64,000 bases of DNA, from the NCBI RefSeq assembly GCF_012927345.1, contig NZ_JABBGJ010000047.1:23597-87596 (forward strand), given 5' to 3'. Source of the DNA: Paraburkholderia polaris (GTDB taxonomy: Bacteria; Pseudomonadota; Gammaproteobacteria; Burkholderiales; Burkholderiaceae). Shown in pieces: positions 8,608 through 17,999 of the stretch. A program made the position numbers and the translations under genes. The first letter of the stretch is position 1, and the number at the start of each line of letters is the position of its first letter. The notes beneath the pieces are model-generated. The model worked only from the letters and a program-made list of their open reading frames with translations, searched no databases and was not told the DNA's origin.

Positions 8608-10824
8608 TCAATCGCAACCCGGTTGCCCAGCGAGAGTGGATACGGCATTGACTTCACGTTTCACCAAGTCGCTCCACACGGTCATGTCGCGGCGTGCAAC
8701 TGCTGCAGGATTGCCCTTCAGCACGCTAAACTGCGTTTTCTCGTCGACCCGCCAGAAGCGGATATCAAAGGTCTGTTCGCCAAGGCGTAAGTCCCTGACC
8801 GTCAGATCGCCCAGCCATGACGGCAGGTCCGGATCGATGTAGAGCATCTCGTGGGGTGCATCCGGCTGCAAGCCGAGGATCGCTTGTAACAGCGAAAAGA
8901 CCGCCCCTGCAGCCCACGCCTGCGGCACGTTAGCGCCTGGATATTGAACGGGGAAATTCGCGTCGTCCCGCTGCAGTCCGGCGTAGAGTTCGGGCAACTG
9001 ATTCAATCTGAAAAAACTCGCTGCCTCGCACACGTCGAACGCGATCCGGGCCGCCTCTGCGGAATAGCCATAGCGCTTGAATCCGTGCGCAATAAGGCCA
9101 TTGTCGTGTGGCCATACGGCCCCTTTCTGATATGAAAATGGGTTATAGGCCGGGTGACTGGCCGACAGCGTGCGTATGCCCCAACCGCTCCACATGTCCG
9201 GTTGCATGAGCCGCGCCACCACACGCCCGGCGCGTTCGGGCGGCACAATGCCCGACCACAGGCAATGACCCGGATTGGACGCGACACTCAACACCTGCTT
9301 CTTCTCGCCGTCGAGCGCGAAGGCATAGAAGCCGCTGTCTTCGTCCCAGAACGCCTCGTTGAACTGTGTGAATAGCGTAGCGGCTTTCGTCCGCAGCGCC
9401 CCTGCGCGGCCCGGGTCATCGAGCACATCGTAGATCTGCGCCATCCTCAACCACGCGTCGTAGACATAGCCCTGCAATTCGCAGAGTGCCTTCGGCCCGT
9501 TGACCAAGGTCCCGTCGGGGTACACCAGGGCGTCGCCGGAGTCCTTCCAGCTCTGGTTCTCGAGCCCGGCCGACGAACGCGTGGCGTACTCCTGAAAGCC
9601 ATCACCGTCGCGGTCGCCGTACCTGTCGATCCATTCCAGGCAACGCTCGGCGGTCGGCAGATGACGCCTGAGCAGTTCGCGATCGCCGGTACAGCACCAG
9701 GTATCGTGTAGTGTGATCAGATAGAGGGGCGTTGCATCAGCTGTTCCGTAGTATGGCGTGTGAGGAATCAGCTTGAGTTTCGCCAGTTCCCCCAGACGGA
9801 GTTCATGCATGATTTTCCCTGGCTCGGCGTCGCGATAGTCGTCGATCTCGGTCGCCTGCGTAGCACCCAGCGCATCCAGCGTCCCCCGCGCAAAGTCGGA
9901 GTAGACGAGCGACGTCTGCATCGAGACGACCAGGCTGTCACGTCCGAACAACGCCACGAACCACGGCAGCCCGGCGGCCGCTACAAGTTGTGTCCGGTCA
10001 GGACGGGTGCCGAGGATCGGCAGGCGCAGCGCAAACATGTCGTCGATCGCCTGCTGAAACAGGTTCCTGAATTCATCGTTGCTGCTCTCAACCTTGAGCA
10101 CAGCCTCGCGCCAGGCCGCGAGCCGTTTGCGGTTCTCCGACTGGTCTCCGGCCTGGTTCATACAACTTTCCGGCGCTGGATAACACACTTTACCGTCCAG
10201 CAGATCGTAGTTGAGGCAGGTGTGCCACGTGGCAGCGGGGGCCAGTTCGACATCGAACGTGATGCGGCCATTCGCATATCCCGCCGGCGCGTCGCCGTTA
10301 CGGGCCGTAACCGCCACTTCACGGGAAAAATCGCCGTTACGGTACGCGGTCGTGAGACGCTGGTCTTCGCGGGCCCATTCCGTTGTAATGTTGCCGCGTC
10401 GAACGAAGTGCCCCGACTTGACCTCGAAAATGTCGGCGAAATCACAGCGCACCGAGATTTCGAAGTTGAAGCGCACTTTTGATGCGCCGTAGTTGGTGAG
10501 ATCGATGTCTTCGTGCACGCCGCCTCCAATATGACGGCTGAGAACAAGCCCAATAGTATGCGATGCGATCGGGCCGGCCTCCGTGACGAGTGCGCGGTTG
10601 GCCAGAAAAATGCGCTCGCCAAAGGAGGTGGTTGCGCCACCGTTGAGCAGATCCCACGGCTCGCCGTTGGCGTAGACGGACCAACTGCTGATCATCCGGG
10701 TGTCATAGAAGTACAGACCTTTATGGCTCGGCCATTGGATCTGCCCGTCGGGGTCGCTGAGCAGGACCGAGTGCCCTTGGTGAATAGCGAGTTGTGCTGG
10801 ACCAACCCTGATCTCAATTGACAT
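8608..10824 (-). CDS. Amylo-alpha-1,6-glucosidase / glycogen-debranching-type glycoside hydrolase
   Basis: This protein of about 738 residues has an N-terminal beta-rich domain (about 1-200, with SHKGLYFYDTRMISSW, typical of the debranching enzyme bis-type N-terminal domain) and a C-terminal (alpha/alpha)6 barrel. Markers are GLPWFVALFGRDSL, QSWKDSGDAL and NPFSYQKGAVWPHDNGLIAHG, with the acids expected for a six-hairpin glycosidase. It probably hydrolyses alpha-1,6 branches or related alpha-glucans in the cytoplasm. ATG 10824 is preferred over 10830 because AAGGA lies at proper spacing. With the GH15 and GT4 genes it suggests storage-glucan or compatible-sugar turnover. Confidence 0.88.
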   Translation of the reverse strand: MSIEIRVGPAQLAIHQGHSVLLSDPDGQIQWPSHKGLYFYDTRMISSWSVYANGEPWDLLNGGATTSFGERIFLANRALVTEAGPIASHTIGLVLSRHIGGGVHEDIDLTNYGASKVRFNFEISVRCDFADIFEVKSGHFVRRGNITTEWAREDQRLTTAYRNGDFSREVAVTARNGDAPAGYANGRITFDVELAPAATWHTCLNYDLLDGKVCYPAPESCMNQAGDQSENRKRLAAWREAVLKVESSNDEFRNLFQQAIDDMFALRLPILGTRPDRTQLVAAAGLPWFVALFGRDSLVVSMQTSLVYSDFARGTLDALGATQATEIDDYRDAEPGKIMHELRLGELAKLKLIPHTPYYGTADATPLYLITLHDTWCCTGDRELLRRHLPTAERCLEWIDRYGDRDGDGFQEYATRSSAGLENQSWKDSGDALVYPDGTLVNGPKALCELQGYVYDAWLRMAQIYDVLDDPGRAGALRTKAATLFTQFNEAFWDEDSGFYAFALDGEKKQVLSVASNPGHCLWSGIVPPERAGRVVARLMQPDMWSGWGIRTLSASHPAYNPFSYQKGAVWPHDNGLIAHGFKRYGYSAEAARIAFDVCEAASFFRLNQLPELYAGLQRDDANFPVQYPGANVPQAWAAGAVFSLLQAILGLQPDAPHEMLYIDPDLPSWLGDLTVRDLRLGEQTFDIRFWRVDEKTQFSVLKGNPAAVARRDMTVWSDLVKREVNAVSTLAGQPGCD

Positions 10825-10830
10825 GTTCAT

Positions 10831-11224
10831 CCTTGCGCGCTGCTTCCTGGTTCGCCGTGCACGGTTACGTCAGCGCAGTCAACGTGACCGTACGATCCAG
10901 TTCCCTTATCGACCCCGGCACACAGCAGCACGGTGTACGCAATCGGCATGACTGTCTGTCCGCTGGCGTACCGGGCCGCAATCTGGCCTGAACGTGCCGA
11001 GCCGTTGGCATCAGCGATTCGGATTCTTCACTCCTGGCGATACCCTCACCTACCGAAGTTCGCTGAACGCTAGCGTACAGCCCTCTCCATGCGGTGTGTG
11101 GGAAGGTTATCTTTCATCCGGCTCGTGAGCCAGGTCCGAATCAGAATTGGCCGTGCAAGTAGCAAGCGTTGTCTTCAGGCGCGTAAATACCACCAGTTAC
11201 TAGTCGGCACGGCCAGCGTACGAG
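10831..11224. other. Intergenic region, about 390 bases
   Basis: No gene is supported on either strand. The two flanking genes diverge, so promoters for the debranching enzyme and perhaps the PRC-barrel gene should be here. I see no clear sigma-70 boxes or hairpins. Confidence 0.4.
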
Positions 11225-11770
11225 GTGCGCACGCTCATGACCTCCGCCAACATTCTCGCGCGACGCGGTCAACACCAGGCGTGTGAGTCATCGCTTGCGA
11301 CGAGCTGCGCTATCTACAAAGGCTACGCGCCAGATATGGGCAATGGCCATGACCCGAAAATTGAGGTGCAGGATTCGGATTGGCGGGCCCATCAAGTCGC
11401 CACCGCTGAGCCCGTCATCGGCGGCAACAGGTCCTTCCGGTCTGCACAGTTAATCGGCACAAGCGTGGTCAGCCCGCAAAGCGAGGATCTTGGCAGCGTC
11501 AGCGATATCGTTCTGAGTCCGCAAACAGGCAAGGTTGCTTATCTGGTGATTGGCCGCGGCGGCCTGTTCGAGATCGATGAAAAATATGTCCCGATGCCTT
11601 GGGCAGACTTCCAGGCGAACACAGGCGCCACCATGCTGGTGCTCGACACGACCAAGGGAAAATTGAACGCCGCCCCGGAGGTAAAGGAAGGCAAGTTCTC
11701 TTCGCATGGCGACTTCGCCCAGCAGAGTCAAAAGGTGGATAGCTACTGGAAGGCGCATTTCTTGAATTGA
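11225..11770 (+). CDS. PRC-barrel domain protein, possibly N-terminally truncated
   Basis: The 181-residue frame contains one PRC-barrel (about residues 72-135: RSAQLIGTSVVSPQSEDLG, SDIVLSPQTGKVAYLVIGRG, VPMPWADF) and a conserved tail (LDTTKGKLNAAPEVKEG, QSQKVDSYWKAHF). Related Burkholderia-type proteins usually have a signal peptide and two barrels; here residues 1-60 resemble neither. The real start could be ATG around residue 38 (MGNGHDP), or the 5' part may have been lost. PRC barrels bind partners or ligands. The role is probably a periplasmic or envelope stress one. Confidence 0.7.
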   Translation: MRTLMTSANILARRGQHQACESSLATSCAIYKGYAPDMGNGHDPKIEVQDSDWRAHQVATAEPVIGGNRSFRSAQLIGTSVVSPQSEDLGSVSDIVLSPQTGKVAYLVIGRGGLFEIDEKYVPMPWADFQANTGATMLVLDTTKGKLNAAPEVKEGKFSSHGDFAQQSQKVDSYWKAHFLN

Positions 11771-11772
11771 CT

Positions 11773-12213
11773 TCACCGCGCGGCGAAGCCGTCTGAACTG
11801 GAAAACGCATGGTCACGTTCGCCAGAACGTGCGCCATAGTACGCGGTGCGCGCCTCGACGGGAAAAAGCCGGGCGCCCTGGTGATGATCGTCGTGGTCGA
11901 CGACATTGAATCGTCCCGACCTGGCCAACTGCTTGATCTTGCCCATAAAGGGTACTTTTGGGGTTTTCTTGCATTCGTCAACGACTAACCCAACAGGGTT
12001 CGCGTTGTCGACAACAAGTTCATCGGTTTCTTTCACGCCAAGCTGGTCGACACCCGCAGCCCAATACACCAACGCGGGTTTGTAGTTGTCATCCAGCGCA
12101 ACAAAATCTTCACATTTCATCTTTCCCGGCTGCACTTTCATGGGCGGTTGTGCGAACGCAATCTGTGACAGGCCTAAACCCACCATGAACGCCCTCATCA
12201 AAACGTTTCTCAT
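11773..12213 (-). CDS. HdeA-family periplasmic acid-stress protein with C-terminal extension
   Basis: From ATG 12213 the protein is 146 residues. It has a signal peptide (MRNVLMRAFMVGLGLSQIAFA, cleavage before QPP), then the HdeA-like core KMKCEDFVALDDNYKPALVY, and a second cysteine in VVDECKKTP; the two cysteines would form the conserved disulphide. HdeA-type proteins are acid-activated periplasmic chaperones. About 35 residues after NVVDHDDHH are not part of the usual family. They end three bases from the converging PRC gene, so the tail may come from read-through after an original stop was lost. Confidence 0.8.
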   Translation of the reverse strand: MRNVLMRAFMVGLGLSQIAFAQPPMKVQPGKMKCEDFVALDDNYKPALVYWAAGVDQLGVKETDELVVDNANPVGLVVDECKKTPKVPFMGKIKQLARSGRFNVVDHDDHHQGARLFPVEARTAYYGARSGERDHAFSSSDGFAAR

Positions 12214-12607
12214 GACATTTTCCTGACGATCGAATGATAACGAGTCCGTTAGACAATGCACCTTGGACGGCCGTCAGCGATAGCTGACTTTCCTTAGAGA
12301 CGCGTTAACGCCACTGCTTGCGCCTGTGACACGAAATGCACACGCAGAAAGTGTGGCCCCTCATTTTCGCCTGATTGTCGGATGTGAGGCTCCGTCCAGA
12401 CACACTCTTCCCGAATCGACCTCTTCACGAAGGAACAAGATGTGCGCTGCCGGGATCGATGTCTGTACGATGCAGTACTGGGATACGATCGACAGCGATG
12501 AACGTGTTCCACTCATCTAGCGTCATTCCGTCGAACGATGCGCGTTCCGTGTGGTGCCGCTGCTCACGATCACAACGGCCGCCGCTCGCGCTCACCTGTC
12601 TCAGCCG

Positions 12608-14398
12608 TCACACCTGCGCCGATCCGGCTCGCCGTCGTTCAAGCAGATTGAATGCCGTATCCACCAACGCCGTATGCGAAAACGCCTGTGGAAAGTTTCC
12701 GACCAGACGCTGCGCCTGCGCGTCGTATTCTTCCGAAAGCAGCCCCACGTCGTTTCGAAGTGCAAGCAGTTTGTCAAAAAGAGCCGCTGCTTCGTCATCA
12801 CGCCCTTGCAGACTGAGGTTTTCGACAAGCCAGAAGCTGCAGGCGAGAAAGGTGCCCTCGCCAGCGGTCAAGCCGTCACGCATCGTTTCGGTTTTGTAGC
12901 GCATCACAAACCCATCGCTCATGAGCTCGCGCTGAATCGCGTCGACTGTTCCTCGTATCCGGGGATCGTCGGGCGGTAGAAAACCGATTATTGCCATCTG
13001 CAACAGGCTCGCGTCCAACGCATCGCCTCCATACTGCTGAACGAATGCATTACGATGCGCATTGAAGCCCCGAGTGCAGACATCGTGATGAATCGCGTCT
13101 CGCAGCGCTCGCCAACGATCCAACGGACCTTCAAGATTGAACTGCTCAGCGGACTGGATGACCCGATCCGCCGCAAGCCAGCACATGACCTTCGAAAAAG
13201 TGAACTGCTGTCGTCCTCCACGGGTTTCCCAAATTCCCTCATCAGGTTGCTCCCATATTTTTTCGACATGTCCGAGTAGCGCTACCTGTACTGCCCAGGT
13301 CTCGGCATCGTCTGGAAGGCCGCCAATTCGCGCTTCGTGCAATGCGTTCATCACCTCGCCGAACACGTCGAGCTGAAGCTGTCCAGCCGCAGCATTACCG
13401 ATCCGAACGGGGCTCGATCCTTCGTATCCGGGTAGCCAATCGCACTCCCATTCCTGCAACCTCCGTTCGCCACCCAGCCCGTACATAATCTGCAGTTGCT
13501 CAGGTGCGCCCGCCACGGCGCGTACGAGCCAGTCGCGCCAGCGCCCCGCGTCCCCGTAATAGCCTCCCCGCATCAGCGCCCGCAATGTGAGCGTTGCGTC
13601 GCGTAACCAGCAATATCGATAATCCCAGTTTCGATTACCACCGAGTGTCTCGGGCAGTGAAGTCGTCAACGCGGCCACGATACCGCCCGTCGCCCGATAT
13701 GCCATCGCCTTGAGCGTGATCAGGGAGCGCTGGATCGCTTCCTTGTACTTCCCGTGAGCCTTGCTGCGAGACGACCAGGCCTTCCAGTCCCTCTCGGTGT
13801 CGGTCAACATCTCGTGGGTCTTGCGGGCAACCGGCAGCGCCTCATAGGCGCGGCCGTAGCGCAGCGAAAACGCGACATCCTCTCCAGCATTCACGGTGAA
13901 GTCGCTTGACGTATGCAATGCCGTATCTGTCAGCTCGACGGGGGTTCTTAGCGCCACCATATCGGGGCCCACCACCGCCCTGATCCCGCTGCCGTCCTCG
14001 AGTCGGGTGATCCATGGGACCGAATTGCCGTAGCCAAACCGGACGACAAAGTCCATATGCATTCGCACCGTGCCCGACACACCACGCACTATGCGAACAA
14101 GCTCAGGAAAGTCATCGCACAAGGGCATAAAGTCGACGACCTCGACAATTCCATCCGGAGTATCAAACCGGGATTCCAGTATGAGCGTACCGTCCACGTA
14201 GTTCCGCGACGAGGCGACCTCCCCTGTCCCTGGCGCGATTCGCCAGAAGCCATTCTCGTCGGTTCCTAGCAGCGCGGCAAAGCAGGCGTCCGAATCGAAA
14301 CGCGGCCAGCAGAGCCAATCGACCGAGCCGAAGCGCGAGATCAGGGCCGCCGAGCGGCCGTTACCGACAAATGCGTAATCTTCAATTTTCGATTGCAT
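12608..14398 (-). CDS. Glycoside hydrolase family 15 protein (glucoamylase/trehalase-like)
   Basis: This 596-residue enzyme has the bacterial GH15 layout: an N-terminal beta-sandwich (MQSKIEDYAFVGNGRSAALI, GSVDWLCWPRFDS) and a catalytic (alpha/alpha)6 barrel with NRNWDYRYCWLRDATLTLRA (here NRNWDYRYCWLRDATLTL), EWECDWLPGYEGSSPVRIGN, and the late catalytic region GEGTFLACSFWLVENL. Such cytosolic proteins hydrolyse alpha-glucosides, and several actinobacterial members are trehalases. The substrate cannot be fixed from sequence. It lies downstream in the same stress/glucan region as the debranching gene. It is a full-length, intact frame. Confidence 0.92.
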   Translation of the reverse strand: MQSKIEDYAFVGNGRSAALISRFGSVDWLCWPRFDSDACFAALLGTDENGFWRIAPGTGEVASSRNYVDGTLILESRFDTPDGIVEVVDFMPLCDDFPELVRIVRGVSGTVRMHMDFVVRFGYGNSVPWITRLEDGSGIRAVVGPDMVALRTPVELTDTALHTSSDFTVNAGEDVAFSLRYGRAYEALPVARKTHEMLTDTERDWKAWSSRSKAHGKYKEAIQRSLITLKAMAYRATGGIVAALTTSLPETLGGNRNWDYRYCWLRDATLTLRALMRGGYYGDAGRWRDWLVRAVAGAPEQLQIMYGLGGERRLQEWECDWLPGYEGSSPVRIGNAAAGQLQLDVFGEVMNALHEARIGGLPDDAETWAVQVALLGHVEKIWEQPDEGIWETRGGRQQFTFSKVMCWLAADRVIQSAEQFNLEGPLDRWRALRDAIHHDVCTRGFNAHRNAFVQQYGGDALDASLLQMAIIGFLPPDDPRIRGTVDAIQRELMSDGFVMRYKTETMRDGLTAGEGTFLACSFWLVENLSLQGRDDEAAALFDKLLALRNDVGLLSEEYDAQAQRLVGNFPQAFSHTALVDTAFNLLERRRAGSAQV

Positions 14399-14941
14399 CG
14401 TGTGCCGTATCGCTCCAGAGTCGTGCCGCTTGCCTGCACGTGGAATCTAGCTATTTCATGACAGGTACGCGATCTAACCTGATCGCGTGCCCACCCTTCC
14501 CTACTTGCCATTGAAATTAGACATATCATGCCGCGCAAGCGTTCGAATACCCGGACATATCGATACCAGTACGGCCTCAACCTCAATCGTGGATAGACCG
14601 AGTTAGGATCGCCGGCAGCGCAACGCCTACCGCTTTGCTTCAGCCCCCCGCTCCCCGCCTGTGCATCATTCGATGACAATAAAAAAGCGCGCCGGCGGAA
14701 CGCCAACAGGACGTAGTCTCTGAACTACATTAAACGCAGATGTGCCGGCTGTTGCCAGCCACCGCTCGGCAACAGCGAGCGGCAGGTCTCGCCGTTTAAG
14801 AACTGCCTAAGAATCACCACCTACGCTTGATAGCGTGGGCCATTGGCGTAGTCCGCCGTCTGCGTTCGTCCGTGTCCCGTTCGGTGTCCTTCGTACGGAT
14901 CGGTTCGCTATTGAACGACGCTAAAGCGTTTCGGGGTCCCC
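14399..14941. other. Intergenic region, about 540 bases
   Basis: This lies between the diverging GH15 gene and the GMC operon. No gene is supported. A long plus frame covers part of it (14827 onward, in frame with the GMC gene), but its codons lack family similarity and I treat it as non-coding. An inverted GCGCGCCGGC-type GC-rich tract lies near 14690. Confidence 0.4.
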
Positions 14942-15067
14942 ATGCAGAACTCACCTTGGCTCAAAGCGATCTCGGTGCCCGTAACCACGTTTGCGGTGTT
15001 GCTGGCTGGATTGACCGCCCTCATCTTCATATTTGGCACGATTGTGCGATTGGTAAATTTTCTCTGA
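14942..15067 (+). CDS. Possible small membrane peptide (41 residues)
   Basis: ATG 14942 to TGA 15067 encodes a short peptide with one hydrophobic span (VPVTTFAVLLAGLTALIFIF) bordered by a basic C-terminus (VRLVNFL). The ribosome site is weak (GGGGT). It could be a single-pass stress micropeptide upstream of the GMC operon, or chance. No family was recognised. Confidence 0.3.
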   Translation: MQNSPWLKAISVPVTTFAVLLAGLTALIFIFGTIVRLVNFL

Positions 15068-15360
15068 GCACTTCGGTCGTATTTGCCTGGAGATGGTTCG
15101 TAGGAGGGCGATGCCTGGCGGTAGCCCGGGTTGCCAGCACCACCTTCAAGGCTATGGACAAGCGGTTCGTCGTCAGACGACGCGTCTCGCTTACTAAAAC
15201 CGTACGGGAGCGAAACTTGCTGACAGCAGGGTGTGTTGATCATCGCCGCCAGGTGCGCCGCTCGTTCGTTCCCGAATTTGCTCGTGTCATGAAGAAACGA
15301 GACGACACGCGGCCGGATTCCGATCTGACGTTCACCGACATACAAGGGGAATGCGCAGTC

Positions 15361-16938
15361 ATGGAGCGTTATGATGTGATCGTGATCGGCAGCGGCCCTG
15401 GCGGCGCTTCTCTCGCACGCAAGCTTGCGTCGACTGGTAAGTCCATTCTGTTGCTGGAACGTGGTGACTATCTGAAACGTGAAATCGCCAACTGGGATCC
15501 GAAAACAGTTTTCGTCGAAGGGGCCTATCAAACGACCGAGACCTGGTACGGCGGCGATGGCCGCAAATTTCATCCGGGCCTGCATTATTACGTTGGTGGC
15601 AATTCAAAGGTCTATGGCGCCGCCCTCTTCCGGCTCAGAGAGCGCGATTTCGATGAACTTCAGCACAAGGACGGTATATCGCCAGCATGGCCGCTGAAGT
15701 ATGCAGATTTTGAACCGTATTACGGTGAGGCGGAGCGGTTGTTTCACGTACACGGTCAACGTGGCGAGGATCCCACCGAGCCGCCGTCCAGCACGCCTTT
15801 CCCTTACCCAGCCGTTTCACATGAACCGCGTATCCAGGCATTGCACGACTCGCTTCGGCATGCTGGGCTTCATCCATTTCATCTGCCGCTCGGCATTCTC
15901 CTTGATGAGAAGGACGGCAAGGTCACGCCAACCAGCACCTGTATCCGCTGCGCAGCATTCGACGGGTTCCCTTGCCTGCTTAATGGCAAGGCTGACGCGC
16001 AAGTCGTGTGCGTTGATCCCGCGCTTGCCGCGTATCCGAATTTCTCCCTGCTGACGAACGCCTACGTCACCAGGCTCGAAACAGACCCCAGTGGCCACAC
16101 CGTCACCGCCGTCCATGTGGTGCGCAAAGACGCACACGAACGCTATAGCGCCGATATTATCGTTGCCGCGTGTGGCGCGCTCTCATCCGCGTTACTTCTT
16201 CTACGCTCGGCGAGCGAGCGGCATCCGCATGGACTCGCGAACGGTTCCGATCAGGTCGGGCGCAATTACATGCGCCACAACCAGTCCATCCTGATGGCGC
16301 TCATGCGCGAGCCGAACGATACGATGTTCCAGAAGACGCTTGCAGTCAGCGACTTTTACTTCAACGCAGACGATTGGGCCTACCCGCTCGGCCTGATCCA
16401 GATGTGCGCCACTTCGCATGCGGACCAGATTCGCAGCGAGGCCCTGCCGGAATGGCTGAGCTGGCTTCCCGAGATGCCGTTCGAAGAGATGGCACGGCAT
16501 TCGATGGACTTCTGGTTGTCCAGCGAAGATCTGCCGCGTGCGGAAAACCGGGTGAGGTACGACGGCGAGCGTGTGGTCCTGGATCTCGTGGAAGGCAACA
16601 TGGAGGCTCACTGGCGCTTAAAGAAGAAACTCGAGCAGCTACTGGGTCTGGCTGGTGCCCATTCCGTGTTGATGGAGCGAAGTTTGTACCTAGGCAAGAA
16701 TGTACCGATTGGCGGCACCGCGCATCAAGCGGGCACGGCACGTTTCGGAACGGACCCGGCTGATTCGGTGCTGGATCTGGATTGCAAGGCACACGAACTC
16801 GACAATCTCTACATCACGGACGCGAGCTTCTTCCCGTCGATCGGTGCGGTCAATCCGACCTTGACGATCGTCGCTAACGCATTACGCGTCGCGGATCGAA
16901 TCGCCGAACGGCTTGGTGTGAAAGCCGCGGCAATGTGA
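15361..16938 (+). CDS. GMC-family FAD-dependent oxidoreductase
   Basis: This 525-residue flavoprotein begins with the dinucleotide-binding motif VIVIGSGPGGASLARKLAS. It has the GMC signature region (LHYYVGGNSKVYGAALFRLR) and a C-terminal GMC domain with GTARFG, the active-site histidine context GGTAHQAGTARFG, and DASFFPSIGAVNPTLTI. It probably oxidises an alcohol or sugar with FAD as cofactor. ATG 15361 is chosen because AAGGGGA lies upstream and homology starts there; the open frame further upstream does not look coding. It is the first gene of a tight operon with DoxX (12-base gap), a cupin and a VOC protein. Confidence 0.92.
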   Translation: MERYDVIVIGSGPGGASLARKLASTGKSILLLERGDYLKREIANWDPKTVFVEGAYQTTETWYGGDGRKFHPGLHYYVGGNSKVYGAALFRLRERDFDELQHKDGISPAWPLKYADFEPYYGEAERLFHVHGQRGEDPTEPPSSTPFPYPAVSHEPRIQALHDSLRHAGLHPFHLPLGILLDEKDGKVTPTSTCIRCAAFDGFPCLLNGKADAQVVCVDPALAAYPNFSLLTNAYVTRLETDPSGHTVTAVHVVRKDAHERYSADIIVAACGALSSALLLLRSASERHPHGLANGSDQVGRNYMRHNQSILMALMREPNDTMFQKTLAVSDFYFNADDWAYPLGLIQMCATSHADQIRSEALPEWLSWLPEMPFEEMARHSMDFWLSSEDLPRAENRVRYDGERVVLDLVEGNMEAHWRLKKKLEQLLGLAGAHSVLMERSLYLGKNVPIGGTAHQAGTARFGTDPADSVLDLDCKAHELDNLYITDASFFPSIGAVNPTLTIVANALRVADRIAERLGVKAAAM

Positions 16939-16950
16939 GCGAGGGACGGC

Positions 16951-17412
16951 ATGCACATACTCAATCCTGACGTCGCAGCACTCATCGCCCGCGTATGCCT
17001 CGTGGTGATGTTCCCGTTTAGCGGTCTGGACAAGGTCGTGCACTGGACCGATGCGCTAAAGCAGGCAAACTCGTCGTTCCTGCCCGGCGGACCAGTGCTA
17101 CTTGTCATCGCGATCATGGTGGAACTCGCGACACCGGTCTGCATCGTCATCGGCTGGCATGACCGGCTTGCGGCTTCGGTTCTAGCAGCTTTCTGCGTGG
17201 TAACCGCTCTGCTCTATCACCCTTTCTGGAAATACTCACGCTTCTGGTCCGGGACCGGCGAGGGGCGCTCTCACTTCTGGGATTTCCTGAAGAACTTCGG
17301 CTTGGCTGGTGGTCTGCTGTTGCTGGTAATCGGCAGTCCTGCACCGGGCACCTCAGCCGTGCGTCTCGCGTCACATGCGACGGCACCGTACGCGGCGTCC
17401 GCAAAAACCTGA
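16951..17412 (+). CDS. DoxX-family membrane protein
   Basis: This 153-residue protein has four hydrophobic segments and the DoxX-type opening (ARVCLVVMFPFSGLDKVVHW). The family includes small quinone- or redox-linked membrane proteins, several next to oxidoreductases, so it may take electrons from the GMC enzyme; that is inference from the 12-base spacing. GAGGGACGGC precedes ATG 16951. The C-terminal 20 residues are alanine-rich and hydrophilic. Confidence 0.85.
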   Translation: MHILNPDVAALIARVCLVVMFPFSGLDKVVHWTDALKQANSSFLPGGPVLLVIAIMVELATPVCIVIGWHDRLAASVLAAFCVVTALLYHPFWKYSRFWSGTGEGRSHFWDFLKNFGLAGGLLLLVIGSPAPGTSAVRLASHATAPYAASAKT

Positions 17413-17472
17413 TCAGACGGCGCGAGGAGGAATTTCAAATGGAATGCGCTTTTGATATAGAGGGAACCTTTC

Positions 17473-17961
17473 ATGTCTAACACAGTTCGACCAGAGGTCG
17501 GCGCCTCCCGCCCACCTGATCCTGATCAGAGTCCACGGATTGGCTATTGGCATTTGTGGAGCGACGAACGCGGCGTGAGTCACCAGACGCGTTGTGAGCT
17601 TGATCGCTTCAAGCTGAAAGGCATCGGGAACGCCGCACCGCAGTGGAACAACTCGCAACCAACCACGGGTGCGACGGTTGTGTTCACTGTGCAGCCGGTC
17701 AGGTGGGTAGGCGAGTGGCACGAGAATCCCGCCCCTCAGTGGATTCTACCGATCTCAGGCCGCTGGTGGGTCGAATCGATGGACGGAACTCGCATTGAGA
17801 TGGGTCCGGGTGACCTGTCGCTCGGCGAAGATCAGGGTTGTGTTGGGGACCGCGCGCATCGCAAGGGACATCGCTCAGGCACGATTGGCAACGAGCCAGC
17901 GATTCTGATGACCATTCAGCTTCACGCCGAACCAATCCGTCAGCCCGGGCATTTTCGCTGA
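17473..17961 (+). CDS. Cupin-fold protein
   Basis: This 162-residue protein has a cupin-like beta-barrel: VGEWHENPAPQWILPISGRWWVE is the first cupin motif region, with the histidine and glutamine pattern, and EMGPGDLSLGEDQ is the second. No signal peptide is visible. Small cupins bind metals and act as isomerases, dioxygenases or ligand sensors; the substrate is unknown. GAGGGAAC precedes ATG 17473, 60 bases after the DoxX gene and 38 before the VOC gene, so they are likely one transcript. Confidence 0.7.
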   Translation: MSNTVRPEVGASRPPDPDQSPRIGYWHLWSDERGVSHQTRCELDRFKLKGIGNAAPQWNNSQPTTGATVVFTVQPVRWVGEWHENPAPQWILPISGRWWVESMDGTRIEMGPGDLSLGEDQGCVGDRAHRKGHRSGTIGNEPAILMTIQLHAEPIRQPGHFR

Positions 17962-17999
17962 GGCAGCCGCCTCGATCGCTTCGAGAGCACACAAACGCC

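Noticed and set aside
14827..15360. In-frame upstream extension of the GMC oxidoreductase
   Set aside because: No similarity to GMC proteins before the Rossmann motif at 15361, no ribosome site, and a good one before ATG 15361.
17838..17999. Upstream extension of the VOC gene
   Set aside because: It overlaps the cupin gene in another frame; VOC similarity starts at 18000.
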